From NCBI GenBank assembly GCA_964352785.1, contig CAYGTI010000018.1:1-64000 (forward strand): DNA of 64,000 bases, written 5' to 3'. Origin of the DNA: JACOMS01 sp964352785 (GTDB lineage: Bacteria > Pseudomonadota > Alphaproteobacteria > Caulobacterales > Maricaulaceae). Positions 18,028 through 26,296 of this stretch are shown here, piece by piece. Position numbers and translations under genes: made by a program. Below the pieces are notes generated by a model that was not told the DNA's origin, searched no databases, and worked only from the letters and a program-made list of their open reading frames with translations. Numbering within the stretch: position 1 is the first letter of the stretch; every line of letters begins with the position of its first letter.

Positions 18028-18585
18028 CTAACCGACCTTAATGACTGTATCAGAGATATATTGATAGGGAGGAATATCGAGGTTTCGCGGCGCAGGGCCT
18101 TTGCGAATACGTCCGGACGTATCGTAGTGTGAACCGTGGCAAGGGCAGTACCACCCTCTAAAGTCACCCGCTTCGCCGACCGGGACGCAGCCAAAGTGCG
18201 TACAGACGCCAATCATGACCAAATAACGCGGATCCACTGCGCCGCTCGGAGTCGGGATCAGGCGCTCGTCATCTGTTTGCGGATCCGGACATTTGGAGAT
18301 ATCTGTGTTTTCAGCTTCGGCAATTTCCGCAGGCGTCCGGTGGCGCACGAAAATCGGCTTGCCGCGCCACAAAATCTTGAGCTGTTGACCTTCGGCGACG
18401 CCGGACAAGTCAATATCAATCGAACCCGCCGCCAGCGTATCAGACGCCTTGCCCATTTGCGAGACCAGCGGCCACACAAAACTAAGAGCCCCGGCGGCCG
18501 CAACGGCGCCTGTGGCTATGTAAATGAAATCGCGTTTGTCTTCGTCAACGGTTTCGGGTCTGTCTGTCTGCAGAGTGTCGGACAC
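18028..18585 (-). CDS. petA: Ubiquinol-cytochrome c reductase Rieske iron-sulfur subunit
   Basis: A 185-residue protein with an N-terminal membrane anchor containing the Tat-like twin-residue region and helix (DFIYIATGAVAAAGALSFVW). The [2Fe-2S] ligands are in the two family boxes CTHFGC (GVCTHFGCVPVGEA) and CPCHGSHYD (YCPCHGSHYDTSGR). It is the first gene of petABC. The start is GTG 18585, preceded by AAAGGG at about 10 bases, and no ATG is available. The 126-bp gap to the divergent trmL holds the promoters. Confidence 0.96.
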   Translation of the reverse strand: MSDTLQTDRPETVDEDKRDFIYIATGAVAAAGALSFVWPLVSQMGKASDTLAAGSIDIDLSGVAEGQQLKILWRGKPIFVRHRTPAEIAEAENTDISKCPDPQTDDERLIPTPSGAVDPRYLVMIGVCTHFGCVPVGEAGDFRGWYCPCHGSHYDTSGRIRKGPAPRNLDIPPYQYISDTVIKVG

Positions 18586-18711
18586 GATGAGCCCTTTCTA
18601 AAAATCTATATATTGCTCCGGTGCCCGTAATAGACCAAAACTGCAACACAATACCACCCCTTATTCGCGGCACAACGCCGCAATATTACGAAAAACTTTT
18701 GGGCCAGCTTT

Positions 18712-19164
18712 ATGAAAATTATTCTCTACCAGCCCGATATTGCCCAAAATTTGGGGGCTGTGATGCGGCTTTGCGCCTGTTTTGGTACGCCGCTGGAGGT
18801 CATTGAGCCTTGCGGATTTCCTATGACCGCTAAGGGATTGCGCCGTACAGCCATGGATTACGGCGCGACAGACGCGCTTATCCGCCACAAAAGCTGGGAT
18901 AATTTTTGCGATTCGCGGCAAGATGGGCGGCTGGTTTTACTGACCACCAAAGCCGCAACACCCCTGCCGGATTTTACATTTGAACCTACAGACCGCCTGA
19001 TTTTTGGCCGCGAAAGCGCGGGCGCGCCCGAAGCCGTTCACTCACGGGCTGACGCGCGCATCATCATTCCTATGAGTCCTAAGGTGCGCTCTTTTAACCT
19101 CGCGACAAGCGTGTCTATCTCTCTATATGAAGGCCTCAGACAAACAGGGACATTGCCATCATGA
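18712..19164 (+). CDS. trmL: tRNA (cytidine(34)-2'-O)-methyltransferase, TrmL/SPOUT family
   Basis: A 150-residue enzyme predicted to methylate the wobble ribose of tRNA-Leu. It starts with the SPOUT signature MKIILYQPDIAQNLGAVMRL and has the knot motifs LIFGRESAGAPEAV and IIIPMSPKVRSFNLATSVSI, which form the SAM pocket. The length matches TrmL. Its TGA overlaps the ATG of hemF (ATGA), so the two genes are translationally coupled; this pairing is common in alphaproteobacteria. Confidence 0.93.
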   Translation: MKIILYQPDIAQNLGAVMRLCACFGTPLEVIEPCGFPMTAKGLRRTAMDYGATDALIRHKSWDNFCDSRQDGRLVLLTTKAATPLPDFTFEPTDRLIFGRESAGAPEAVHSRADARIIIPMSPKVRSFNLATSVSISLYEGLRQTGTLPS

Positions 19165-20048
19165 GCGAACAAAAACAAAAAGCCGCCGCGTGGTTCAAGC
19201 AAATCCGCGACGAAATTTGCGCCGAATTCGAGGCCTTAGAACGCGAAGCCCCTGAAAGCCTTTATGGTGCCTCGCCCGGCGCGTTCGAATTCGAAGACTG
19301 GAAGCGAAAAAACAATGGGGGTTCTGAGGATTTAGGTGGCGGCACGGGCGGAATGCTCAAAGGACGTCTATTTGAAAAATGCGGCGTGCACATTTCTGTG
19401 GTTCATGGCGAGTTTGAAGGCGAAATGCGCGAAAACGTTCCCGGCGCCAAAGATGATCCACGCTTTTGGGCGGCGGGCGTCAGCCTTATCGCGCATATGA
19501 CGAACCCGCACGTCCCAGCTGTACACATGAATACCCGCCACATCGTGACCACTCAGGGCTGGTTTGGCGGCGGGGCCGACCTCACCCCCACGCAGGCCAA
19601 GGACCGCACCCAAGACAACCCCGACGCGATTGCCTTTCACCAAGGCATGAAAGATGTGTGCGAGCGGCATGACTGCGCGGATTATGAGCGCTACAAACAA
19701 TGGTGCGATGATTACTTTCACCTACATCACAGAGACGAACCCCGCGGCATAGGCGGTATTTTTTATGATCGCCTCAATAGCGGTGGCCCTGATAATGACT
19801 CATGGGACGTTGATTTTGCCTACACCCAAGATGTGGGCCGCACGTTCCTCTCAACCTACGCGGCGATTGTACGCGCGCGCATGCATCAACCGTGGACAGA
19901 GGCCGACCGCGACGAGCAACTCATCACGCGCGGGCGCTATGTGGAGTTTAACCTGCTTTATGACCGGGGGACAACGTTTGGCCTCAAAACCGGCGGTAAC
20001 GTCAAAACTATCCTCAGCTCCATGCCGCCCGTGGTCAAATGGCCTTAA
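19161..20048 (+). CDS. hemF: Oxygen-dependent coproporphyrinogen III oxidase
   Basis: A 295-residue cytoplasmic enzyme that converts coproporphyrinogen III to protoporphyrinogen IX in haem synthesis. Family blocks are clear: VHISVVHGEF, NPHVPAVHMNTRH, WFGGGADLTP, FHLHHRDEPRGIGGIFYD and the C-terminal RGRYVEFNLLYDRGTTFGL to SMPPVVKWP. The length is normal. Bases 19929-20048, the last 39 codons plus stop, recur at 23534-23653 with about ten synonymous differences, which suggests the 3' end of the gene was exchanged or rebuilt when the DNA after it arrived. The neighbouring bc1 operon also needs haem. Confidence 0.96.
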   Translation: MSEQKQKAAAWFKQIRDEICAEFEALEREAPESLYGASPGAFEFEDWKRKNNGGSEDLGGGTGGMLKGRLFEKCGVHISVVHGEFEGEMRENVPGAKDDPRFWAAGVSLIAHMTNPHVPAVHMNTRHIVTTQGWFGGGADLTPTQAKDRTQDNPDAIAFHQGMKDVCERHDCADYERYKQWCDDYFHLHHRDEPRGIGGIFYDRLNSGGPDNDSWDVDFAYTQDVGRTFLSTYAAIVRARMHQPWTEADRDEQLITRGRYVEFNLLYDRGTTFGLKTGGNVKTILSSMPPVVKWP

Positions 20049-20307
20049 AAGCTAGGCAAATAAGAGCTAATCATCTGCTAACAGCCAACCTAAACTCTAA
20101 GTCTGTTATTCGTTAACTCGCCAAATTTACATGGATCAACGCAGAGGTAACGCGACTCAGTAATGACGGAGATGTCCACCAAGCACCTAAGCACTCATCA
20201 GTGCGAGTACGATGATGCCATAGAATACCATTCTGATTACATGTAAATCAAAAAAACGGCGGCCAAAAGGCCGCCGCATATGTGCATTTTATACAAGTCT
20301 TTTTTGG
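20049..20307. other. Spacer between hemF and the second receptor gene
   Basis: No coding frame is credible here. The spacer joins two convergent genes and holds the receptor terminator at 20250-20276. Its left end begins directly at the hemF stop codon, where similarity to the second hemF end (23534-23653) ceases. Confidence 0.5.
20250..20276 (-). terminator. Intrinsic terminator of the receptor gene at 20308
   Basis: CGGCGGCC (20257-20264), an AAAA loop and GGCCGCCG (20269-20276) form a strong hairpin. A plus-strand A-run at 20250-20256 gives the U-run in the minus-strand transcript. Confidence 0.9.
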
Positions 20308-23292
20308 TTAGAAAGTTGCTTTAAGGCCAATACGGTAAGTGCGTCCCAAGATATCGTATGTGCTTGGGAATGTGTTACCATTGTTAAAGCTTGTTGTACC
20401 AGCGCTGTTCCCAACAATTGGAGGAGCCTTGTCAAACATGTTACGCATGCCGAATGTTAAGCGAAGCGTATCATTGATGTCATAACTACCAGTAAAGTCA
20501 AAATAATTGAATGCGTTGATGCTTTCGAAATCATCAAATGTAACATCCTTTTGACCTTCTTGGATATCAACGCCGCCGATATGACGCCACATAACAGATG
20601 CTGAATAAGGGCCTTTACTCCAAGTAGTCCTAATATTTGAGTTGAACTTAGGCGTCGGAGAACAATCATTCCCGTAAAGACCAAGACAATCAATCACATC
20701 AGACACAGGGCTAGATAAGCTTTCTTGAGTCATGAGGAATGCTGCAAAAGCAGAAACATTTAACTGACCCCAACTATCCATATCATATCCGGCACTTGCA
20801 CTTACATCAACACCTTCAGTACGTAGAAACTCAAGGTTGGTTGTAAATAAGTTTACACCAGCACCAGATGTTGCCAACGAACCATTAATACGATTGATTT
20901 TTGCACATTCAGCAGCATCACCCGTGACATAACACTGGTCTAACACTTCTTGGGGACTAAAGGTTCCGATATAATCATTGATTTTGATATCATAATAATC
21001 AACCGAGACAGTTGGGCGCAGTAAAGCTGTTTCAAAGCTCGGCTGCCAAACAAATCCAGCTGTGATTGTTTCAGCAACTTCAGGTTTGGGCAATGCAGAA
21101 AGATTTGAACCTTGGAAAATACTGATCTGATTTGAAACGATGTCGTTAACGTTACCCACCTGACCAAGGCTGACACCTGTTGATACGCAAAGATCACTCA
21201 AAGCCGCACTGATTGGATCAGGATTACCATTTGAACACGGGTCAAAATCTGCATTTGAGAGGCCACTTGTTACCGGCGAACCTAACTCACCAATGTTTGG
21301 AGCTCGAGAAGCCTCTTGATACATACCACGCATGCGGAAGTCATCATTGACTTGCCAGTTTACACCAGCCTTCCAAGTGCCAACACCGCCACTGACATTG
21401 TAGTCAGAGTAACGCGCGCCAAGCTCTAAAGAAATACTTTCAGCAAATTCAGCGCCCTCAATGACAGGAATGACGGCCTCGCCGAACATTTCATAGACAT
21501 CAAAGGAGGATTGGATTGGCAAAACGTTACCACCGGCACCGCCTTGGCAACTCGCCGGAGCAAGTTTGAGACACTCATCAGGAATAGTTTCACCAGCTTC
21601 GGCGCGGTATTCAAAACCAAAAGCTGAGTAGATTGGGTTTTCTGACCAAGGTGATTTTACACCCTCAATTGGTCCATTAAATACAGCTGAAAAAATATCT
21701 TGGCTGTAGCGCTTCTTGAGGATAGCGATCGCTTGAGCATATTGAGCTGCTTCAGCGGTAATCGCCCCAAATGGACCAAAAATATCAATTGGAACACAGC
21801 CTGATGTTGTAACACCGCCAGGTGTTGTACACGCCGTGTCAGACACTGTATTAACAGCAGCTCTGATATTTGTTAGATTGGTGTAACCAGCCCGAACATC
21901 TTCAACGTCGGTCTCACCATGTTGAAAGCTGACATCATAATCCCAGTCACCGCCAAGGAAATCACCTTTAATGCCCATAAGTAAGCGGAAGGAGTTTTGA
22001 TCAAATTCAGTTGAACGTGTACCAAGCTCCAGTGTACGGCGACGCAGAGGAACAAGAATAGAGTCTTGATCATCAAAGACACCGTTCATGTTGTTGTCAA
22101 TTCCGCCAACTTCAGAAGACGTAAACGTGATCGGTGTAAAGCCAGCGATTGCAGCGCCAGTAGTATTTGTGTCTATCACGTATTGATTGATCTGATTAAC
22201 AATAGAGTCTCGAGCACTTTGTGAGAAGAACGGGTTTTGCAAGGGCGTTTCAATAGGTGTTCCAAAAATACCGGAGGGCGCTACCTGTTGACGGACTTTT
22301 ACATTCGTGAAGCTCATTGTTGAGTAGGCTTTAATGCTATCATTAATGTCATAGCTACCAATTGCTGTCAGGTTATATTTTTCCTGCGGTGTTTGGTAAT
22401 AGTTGAACGGGTTAAAATTAAATCGTGAACAACGCGCAGCCAATGTACGGTCATTTTGCACCTGAAGTGTTCCGCCTGGCAAATCGAGAGCCGTTGGGAT
22501 AGATGTTGTCGAACCAACAAGAGTAGAGGCTAAGGTTGTGTTCGGTGCATCACAGTTCGCATCGGGCGAAGCAGGAACACCGCCAGCAGCCGGGCCGTTG
22601 CGTGTTGAGATGCCGAATAAACCAAGCTCACGTTCACCAAGCAAGAGAGGATCACGCTTGCTGTAGTTCAAGCTCATTACGGCATTGCCGCGGTCATCAG
22701 CAAAATTACTACCTAATAGAGCAGAAATGCTGTATTTACGTGCTTTACCATCTTGATCTGCACCAAACTGAGTATCCAGAGTAACGCCTTCGAAATCATC
22801 TTTCATGATAAAGTTAACAGCACCCGCCATCGCATCAGAACCATATGTCGCCGAAGCACCACCAGTTACGATATCAATGCGTTTGATGAGATTTGCCGGA
22901 ATTTGTTGTGTGTCAATGCGTCCATCGACGTCAAACGGTGTAAGACGCTTACCATCCATCATCGTCAACGTTCTTTGCGTTCCCAAAGCCCGCAAGTTGA
23001 TCGTCGCGATACCAGCTGTACCGTTATTTACGTTTTGACCATCACCAGGAATAGTAATTGGCAAATCACGAATCAAAGATTCGATTTCGATTGTTTGTTG
23101 AAGCTCAATTTCTGAGCTATCTACAGTCGTGATAGGACTTGATGAGACAATGCCTGGTGCCACAATCCGTGTACCTGTAACGATAATTTGATCATCACTA
23201 TTAGCGGCATCCTGTGCAAATGCAGGAGTTGCGATCATAGCGCTTGTCATGAGCGTTGTTAAAAACAACCTTTTTTTGTTGATAGTTTTCAC
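20308..23292 (-). CDS. TonB-dependent receptor (outer-membrane transporter)
   Basis: A 994-residue receptor from GTG 23292. The start is fixed by AAGGAG nine bases upstream and gives a clean signal peptide (MKTINKKRLFLTTLMTSAMI, cleavage after A26 in PAFAQ); an ATG at 23382 adds 30 out-of-place residues. The plug follows (DDQIIVTGTRIVAPGIVSSS, ATINLRALGTQRTLTMMDGK, IPANLIKRIDIVTGGASATY, GSDAMAGAVNFIMKDDF), then a long barrel ending in YRIGLKATF. This plug style is typical of the alphaproteobacterial receptors annotated as TonB-dependent without known ligand. Codons look more AT-rich than in neighbouring genes. It lies between hemF and a displaced hemF 3' end, so it was probably acquired. Confidence 0.93.
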   Translation of the reverse strand: MKTINKKRLFLTTLMTSAMIATPAFAQDAANSDDQIIVTGTRIVAPGIVSSSPITTVDSSEIELQQTIEIESLIRDLPITIPGDGQNVNNGTAGIATINLRALGTQRTLTMMDGKRLTPFDVDGRIDTQQIPANLIKRIDIVTGGASATYGSDAMAGAVNFIMKDDFEGVTLDTQFGADQDGKARKYSISALLGSNFADDRGNAVMSLNYSKRDPLLLGERELGLFGISTRNGPAAGGVPASPDANCDAPNTTLASTLVGSTTSIPTALDLPGGTLQVQNDRTLAARCSRFNFNPFNYYQTPQEKYNLTAIGSYDINDSIKAYSTMSFTNVKVRQQVAPSGIFGTPIETPLQNPFFSQSARDSIVNQINQYVIDTNTTGAAIAGFTPITFTSSEVGGIDNNMNGVFDDQDSILVPLRRRTLELGTRSTEFDQNSFRLLMGIKGDFLGGDWDYDVSFQHGETDVEDVRAGYTNLTNIRAAVNTVSDTACTTPGGVTTSGCVPIDIFGPFGAITAEAAQYAQAIAILKKRYSQDIFSAVFNGPIEGVKSPWSENPIYSAFGFEYRAEAGETIPDECLKLAPASCQGGAGGNVLPIQSSFDVYEMFGEAVIPVIEGAEFAESISLELGARYSDYNVSGGVGTWKAGVNWQVNDDFRMRGMYQEASRAPNIGELGSPVTSGLSNADFDPCSNGNPDPISAALSDLCVSTGVSLGQVGNVNDIVSNQISIFQGSNLSALPKPEVAETITAGFVWQPSFETALLRPTVSVDYYDIKINDYIGTFSPQEVLDQCYVTGDAAECAKINRINGSLATSGAGVNLFTTNLEFLRTEGVDVSASAGYDMDSWGQLNVSAFAAFLMTQESLSSPVSDVIDCLGLYGNDCSPTPKFNSNIRTTWSKGPYSASVMWRHIGGVDIQEGQKDVTFDDFESINAFNYFDFTGSYDINDTLRLTFGMRNMFDKAPPIVGNSAGTTSFNNGNTFPSTYDILGRTYRIGLKATF

Positions 23293-23533
23293 TTTAGTAA
23301 ACTCCTTCGAGTTGGTTTTAAAAATTTGCACCGATTTAGGTACTGTCACGCACAGGACTAAACTTGCACGAGAGAGTCTCATTAACAGAAATTAATCTTG
23401 CTTCAAGCGGTATTAGAGTTAAATGTTAAACATAATCAATATGTCGCAGAATAAAAATGCTTTACAAACGTTAATGACAAAGAAGTTTATTTTCGTAATA
23501 ACTTGTATCTGATGTATATTTATTTTTATTACC
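23293..23533. other. AT-rich upstream region of the second receptor
   Basis: No gene is seen. The region holds the receptor ribosome site (CTCCTT on the plus strand, 23302-23307) and its promoter, and becomes strongly AT-rich from about 23400 to 23530, up to the point where the hemF-like sequence begins. Confidence 0.5.
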
Positions 23534-23653
23534 CGCAGGCGCTATGTGGAGTTTAACCTGCTTTATGACCGCGGGACAACGTTTGGACTAAAAACAGGCG
23601 GCAACGTCAAAACCATCCTCAGTTCTATGCCGCCCGTCGTGAAATGGCCTTAA
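23534..23653 (+). pseudogene. Displaced 3' end of hemF (39 codons plus stop)
   Basis: This 120-bp segment encodes the same C-terminus as hemF (RYVEFNLLYDRGTTFGLKTG through SSMPPVVKWP and TAA) without any gene in front. Compared with 19929-20048 I count ten synonymous codon changes (for example CGG/CGC, CTC/CTA, AGC/AGT, TCC/TCT) and one change at the extreme left edge (GGG/AGG). No indels are present. It has no start codon and cannot make a functional enzyme. The synonymous pattern says both copies diverged as working genes, so one end came from another genome. Confidence 0.9.
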
Positions 23654-23756
23654 GCGTTTGATGATTGAACCTAAACATATTTCCCTATCTTTTTTCCGGC
23701 AGCTCCGTATTCTGGAAGTACGAAAAAATTAAGATAAAATTTGAAATGGAGAGATC

Positions 23757-23927
23757 ATGATAGAAGGTATTCTAGGTTTATTACACTTGGTCATCGCTAT
23801 TTGGGCGATTGTAAATATTATTAATTCCCGGGTATCCACTCTCGCAAAGATCGGTTGGACACTTCTCGTCCTTGTCTTTCCGCTCATTGGCTTGATCATT
23901 TGGTACTTCGCAGGACCAAAATCTTAA
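23757..23927 (+). CDS. PLDc_N-domain small membrane protein
   Basis: A 56-residue protein with two membrane helices (GLLHLVIAIWAIVNII and WTLLVLVFPLIGLIIWYFAG), which is the phospholipase D-nuclease N-terminal (PLDc_N) pattern: a short first helix, a basic loop (SRVSTLAKIG) and W..LV..FP..G...WY..GP. Free-standing copies are common and their role is unknown. A ribosome site (GGAGAG) lies shortly before ATG 23757. It begins 103 bp after the displaced hemF end. Confidence 0.75.
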   Translation: MIEGILGLLHLVIAIWAIVNIINSRVSTLAKIGWTLLVLVFPLIGLIIWYFAGPKS

Positions 23928-24169
23928 GCACACTCAGTTGGCCTGAGGTCTGTGGCAATTCGTAAAATGCGAAGCAGTATAATGAACTGGCTATATGAGC
24001 CAAAATTTTGAACATAGTTGAATCTATATCCAAGAAAAAGATCCCCCTACAGGAGATAGGCCGCAATGGCTTTCTCACCTCTGGTTAGAATTAACGCATG
24101 ATTCTGCTTTAAAGATAGCTTTACTCTGATTTACCCCGCGTATGGCACCGCATTTGCAGCGCCATACCA

Positions 24170-24310
24170 ATGATACATTCCCTTTTAAATTATTTTTTAA
24201 ACTCGGCTAAAAGCTCACGTACAAGCAGCGCCGTTTGACCAGAAACAGCACAATATGGTTACATTGCCGGGCTTGATGGTCTGCGCGCTATATCCGTCGC
24301 CATTGTCATC
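24170..24310 (+). pseudogene. 5' section of the acyltransferase gene, cut off by an in-frame TGA
   Basis: From ATG 24170 a 22-codon frame (MIHSLLNYFLNSAKSSRTSS) ends at TGA 24236-24238. The same frame then continues PETAQYGYIAGLDGLRAISV and joins the acyltransferase at ATG 24311. GLDGLRA is the conserved N-terminal motif of acyltransferase-3 proteins and lies before the ATG, so the ancestral gene must have included this part. A single change, CGA to TGA, would explain the break. There is no ATG, GTG or TTG between the TGA and 24311. Confidence 0.6.
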
Positions 24311-25324
24311 ATGGCCCACTTCGGGGTCAGTCAGCTGATACCCGGTGGTTTTGGCGTCACGGTTTTCTTTTTCCTCTCTGGGTTTTTAATCACGCGATTG
24401 TTGATCGCGGAACAGACCCGCCATAATGGCGCAGTGAACCTTAAACAGTTCTTCTTACGGCGGCTTGTTCGGCTCTACCCGGCCCTGACATTTATGGTTC
24501 TCGGATCTACATTGATGTTTTATCTTTTAGATTTCGGCCTTCCAACCCGCTTGGAGTTTGGGGCCGCAATAGGCTACTTCACCAATATTTTTCAAGTCAT
24601 GACGCGCACAGCGGGCGCAGACCTGCCGCTCATGTCATGGACCCACCTTTGGTCTCTCTCGGTGGAAGAGCATTTCTACCTCGTTTTTCCGCTGCTTGTT
24701 ATGATGCTGCGCCGTAAAAAAGATGGGCTGCTTTGGGCGGTTATTGCTGTGATTTGCGTCGTACCTTTATGGCGTCTTTATGTGCTACATCAGCTCCCCG
24801 TCTCAGTCCCGGATTATACTTACATGATGACCGATGCCCGCATCGATAGTATCGCGTGGGGGTGCTTACTCTCTATTGTGCTCAATAAGCTCGGCTCTGT
24901 ACATAAACTCAAATGGCTGATTGGTTTCATACCCGTCGGCCTTGCGGGCACAGCCATTTTGGCCTCATTTGTCATCCGAGATGACAGCTTTCGTTACTCG
25001 TGGCGTTACAGCGTTCAAGGTGCAGCGCTGCTGACACTTGTCTTGAACTTATATTATCTCAAATCCGTAAATTTTGTAGTGCACTTACTTGAATTTCCCC
25101 TCCTGACGTGGATCGGTAAAATTTCATATCCTTTGTATCTGTGGCATTTCCCGGTCTTGGACATCACGCAACGTGTCTATGGCGATTCAACGATAAGCCT
25201 TCTTATGGCTGTCGGCCTCAGCTTTTCAATTGCTGGCGTGTCTTACTATTGGATAGAGACTCCATTCTTGAAACTGCGGCATAAATTAGGTTCACAGCCT
25301 GTTACGAAGTTGGTGCAATTATGA
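24311..25324 (+). CDS. Acyltransferase-3 family membrane protein, N-terminus interrupted
   Basis: At least 337 residues with about nine to ten membrane helices. Family features are PGGFGVTVFFFLSGFLITRL, FLRRLVRLYPALTFMVL and SWTHLWSLSVEEHFYLVFPL. The motif GLDGLRA lies upstream of the first ATG and is separated from any earlier start by TGA 24236, so the protein may be shortened; the conserved His of the first helix is still included (MAHFG). Members transfer acyl groups to surface sugars. The gene overlaps the SGNH hydrolase gene by ATGA, and acyltransferase-SGNH pairs often act together in O-acetylation of envelope polysaccharide. Confidence 0.75.
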   Translation: MAHFGVSQLIPGGFGVTVFFFLSGFLITRLLIAEQTRHNGAVNLKQFFLRRLVRLYPALTFMVLGSTLMFYLLDFGLPTRLEFGAAIGYFTNIFQVMTRTAGADLPLMSWTHLWSLSVEEHFYLVFPLLVMMLRRKKDGLLWAVIAVICVVPLWRLYVLHQLPVSVPDYTYMMTDARIDSIAWGCLLSIVLNKLGSVHKLKWLIGFIPVGLAGTAILASFVIRDDSFRYSWRYSVQGAALLTLVLNLYYLKSVNFVVHLLEFPLLTWIGKISYPLYLWHFPVLDITQRVYGDSTISLLMAVGLSFSIAGVSYYWIETPFLKLRHKLGSQPVTKLVQL

Positions 25325-26022
25325 TGATTAAAACTCTTAAAACGCTTAACCTAACAGTCTTAGCGGCGGGCTGTCTTGCTCTTGGTATCAGCATCAAGAC
25401 TTATGCATCACAGCTGCCCTATATGTCGACAAGCCTCTACACTGGCCCTGACGGACAAAGTCACTATCAACAGCGGATTGCAGAAATACAATTAGAGCGC
25501 CCTATCAACAGTGGGCTAATGTTTATCGGTGATAGCCTCACTGAGGGCTGTGATTGGAGCGAACTTACGGCCCGGCGTACACCCGTTCGAAACCATGGTA
25601 TTGGTTGGGACACGTCAGAAGGCGTTGTCAGCCGCCTACCACTCATCCTTCAAAATGCGCCGGATCATATTTTTATAATGATCGGCACGAACGATCTGGG
25701 CTATGGACGTCCGCCCTCGGAAACCTTGCGCAACATCAGTACGGCGCTAAATGCAATCAGGGCGGCTCGGCCGCAGACCCTTATCTCAGTTCAAGCCGTA
25801 CTGCCGCGTGAGCCAGCCATGTGGCCAACTATAGACAGATTTAATCTATCTTTGAGCTCGGCCATCGGCGCGCGCCGGGATCATAAAGTATCCTATCTGG
25901 ATCACACGTCTCTGTTTATATCGCGAAGCCATAGCCTAAATCCCAACTTGAGCTATGATGGTGTACATCTGAACGCTTCGGGGTGTCAGTTATGGATAGA
26001 TCAAATTCGCAAATCTTTATAA
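25321..26022 (+). CDS. SGNH/GDSL-type esterase or acyltransferase partner, exported
   Basis: A 233-residue protein with an N-terminal membrane or signal segment (LNLTVLAAGCLALGISIKT). The four SGNH blocks are visible: block I MFIGDSLTEGCDW (nucleophile Ser), block II IGWDTSEGV (Gly), block III IMIGTNDLGYG (Asn) and block V SYDGVHLNASGC (Asp and His). The protein probably acts in the periplasm. Its overlap with the acyltransferase gene suggests a joint role in adding or removing acetyl groups on a surface glycan. The stop codon lies in a short tandem repeat. Confidence 0.82.
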   Translation: MMIKTLKTLNLTVLAAGCLALGISIKTYASQLPYMSTSLYTGPDGQSHYQQRIAEIQLERPINSGLMFIGDSLTEGCDWSELTARRTPVRNHGIGWDTSEGVVSRLPLILQNAPDHIFIMIGTNDLGYGRPPSETLRNISTALNAIRAARPQTLISVQAVLPREPAMWPTIDRFNLSLSSAIGARRDHKVSYLDHTSLFISRSHSLNPNLSYDGVHLNASGCQLWIDQIRKSL

Positions 26023-26058
26023 GGCCAAGTGTTTATAAGGCCAAGTGTTTATAAGGCG
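26017..26058 (+). repeat. 16-bp tandem repeat, about 2.6 copies
   Basis: The unit TTATAAGGCCAAGTGT occurs at 26017-26032 and 26033-26048, followed by a partial third copy TTATAAGGCG. The first unit contains the TAA stop codon of the SGNH hydrolase gene. It looks like replication slippage. Confidence 0.85.
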
Positions 26059-26147
26059 CGAAGTTTGTGACAAGAATGTGATGCACGATGATTGGAATCA
26101 ACGGGAGCTGGGACTATCCCAACAATTCATTTAGCCATGAGACACCC

Positions 26148-26237
26148 ATGTTTAAAATAACGGCCACATCACTCGCCGCTTTTTCGCTGATCGCTACCGG
26201 GACTGGTTCAGCGAAACAGATACCGAAGCTGCAATAA
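26148..26237 (+). CDS. Possible 29-residue exported peptide or frameshifted remnant
   Basis: ATG 26148 opens a short frame, MFKITATSLAAFSLIATGTG and then SAKQIPKLQ, which reads like a signal peptide. In the next frame, coding-like text continues past the stop (SETDTEAAINAAVATSSAPK, ending LPS and TAA near 26281), so a one-base shift may have split a gene of roughly 45 codons. No strong ribosome site is seen. It lies in the 274-bp gap between the SGNH hydrolase and the convergent cca gene. Confidence 0.25.
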   Translation: MFKITATSLAAFSLIATGTGSAKQIPKLQ

Positions 26238-26296
26238 ACGCCGCCGTGGCTACCTCTTCAGCTCCTAAACTACCGAGTTAAAAGTTTTTGCTGCTA

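Noticed and set aside
20049..20249. tRNA or small RNA gene after hemF
   Set aside because: No cloverleaf, promoter or further terminator could be traced in this spacer.
23293..23382. ATG 23382 as the start of the second receptor
   Set aside because: GTG 23292 has an AAGGAG site at good spacing and yields a clean signal peptide; the extension puts 30 extra residues in front of it.
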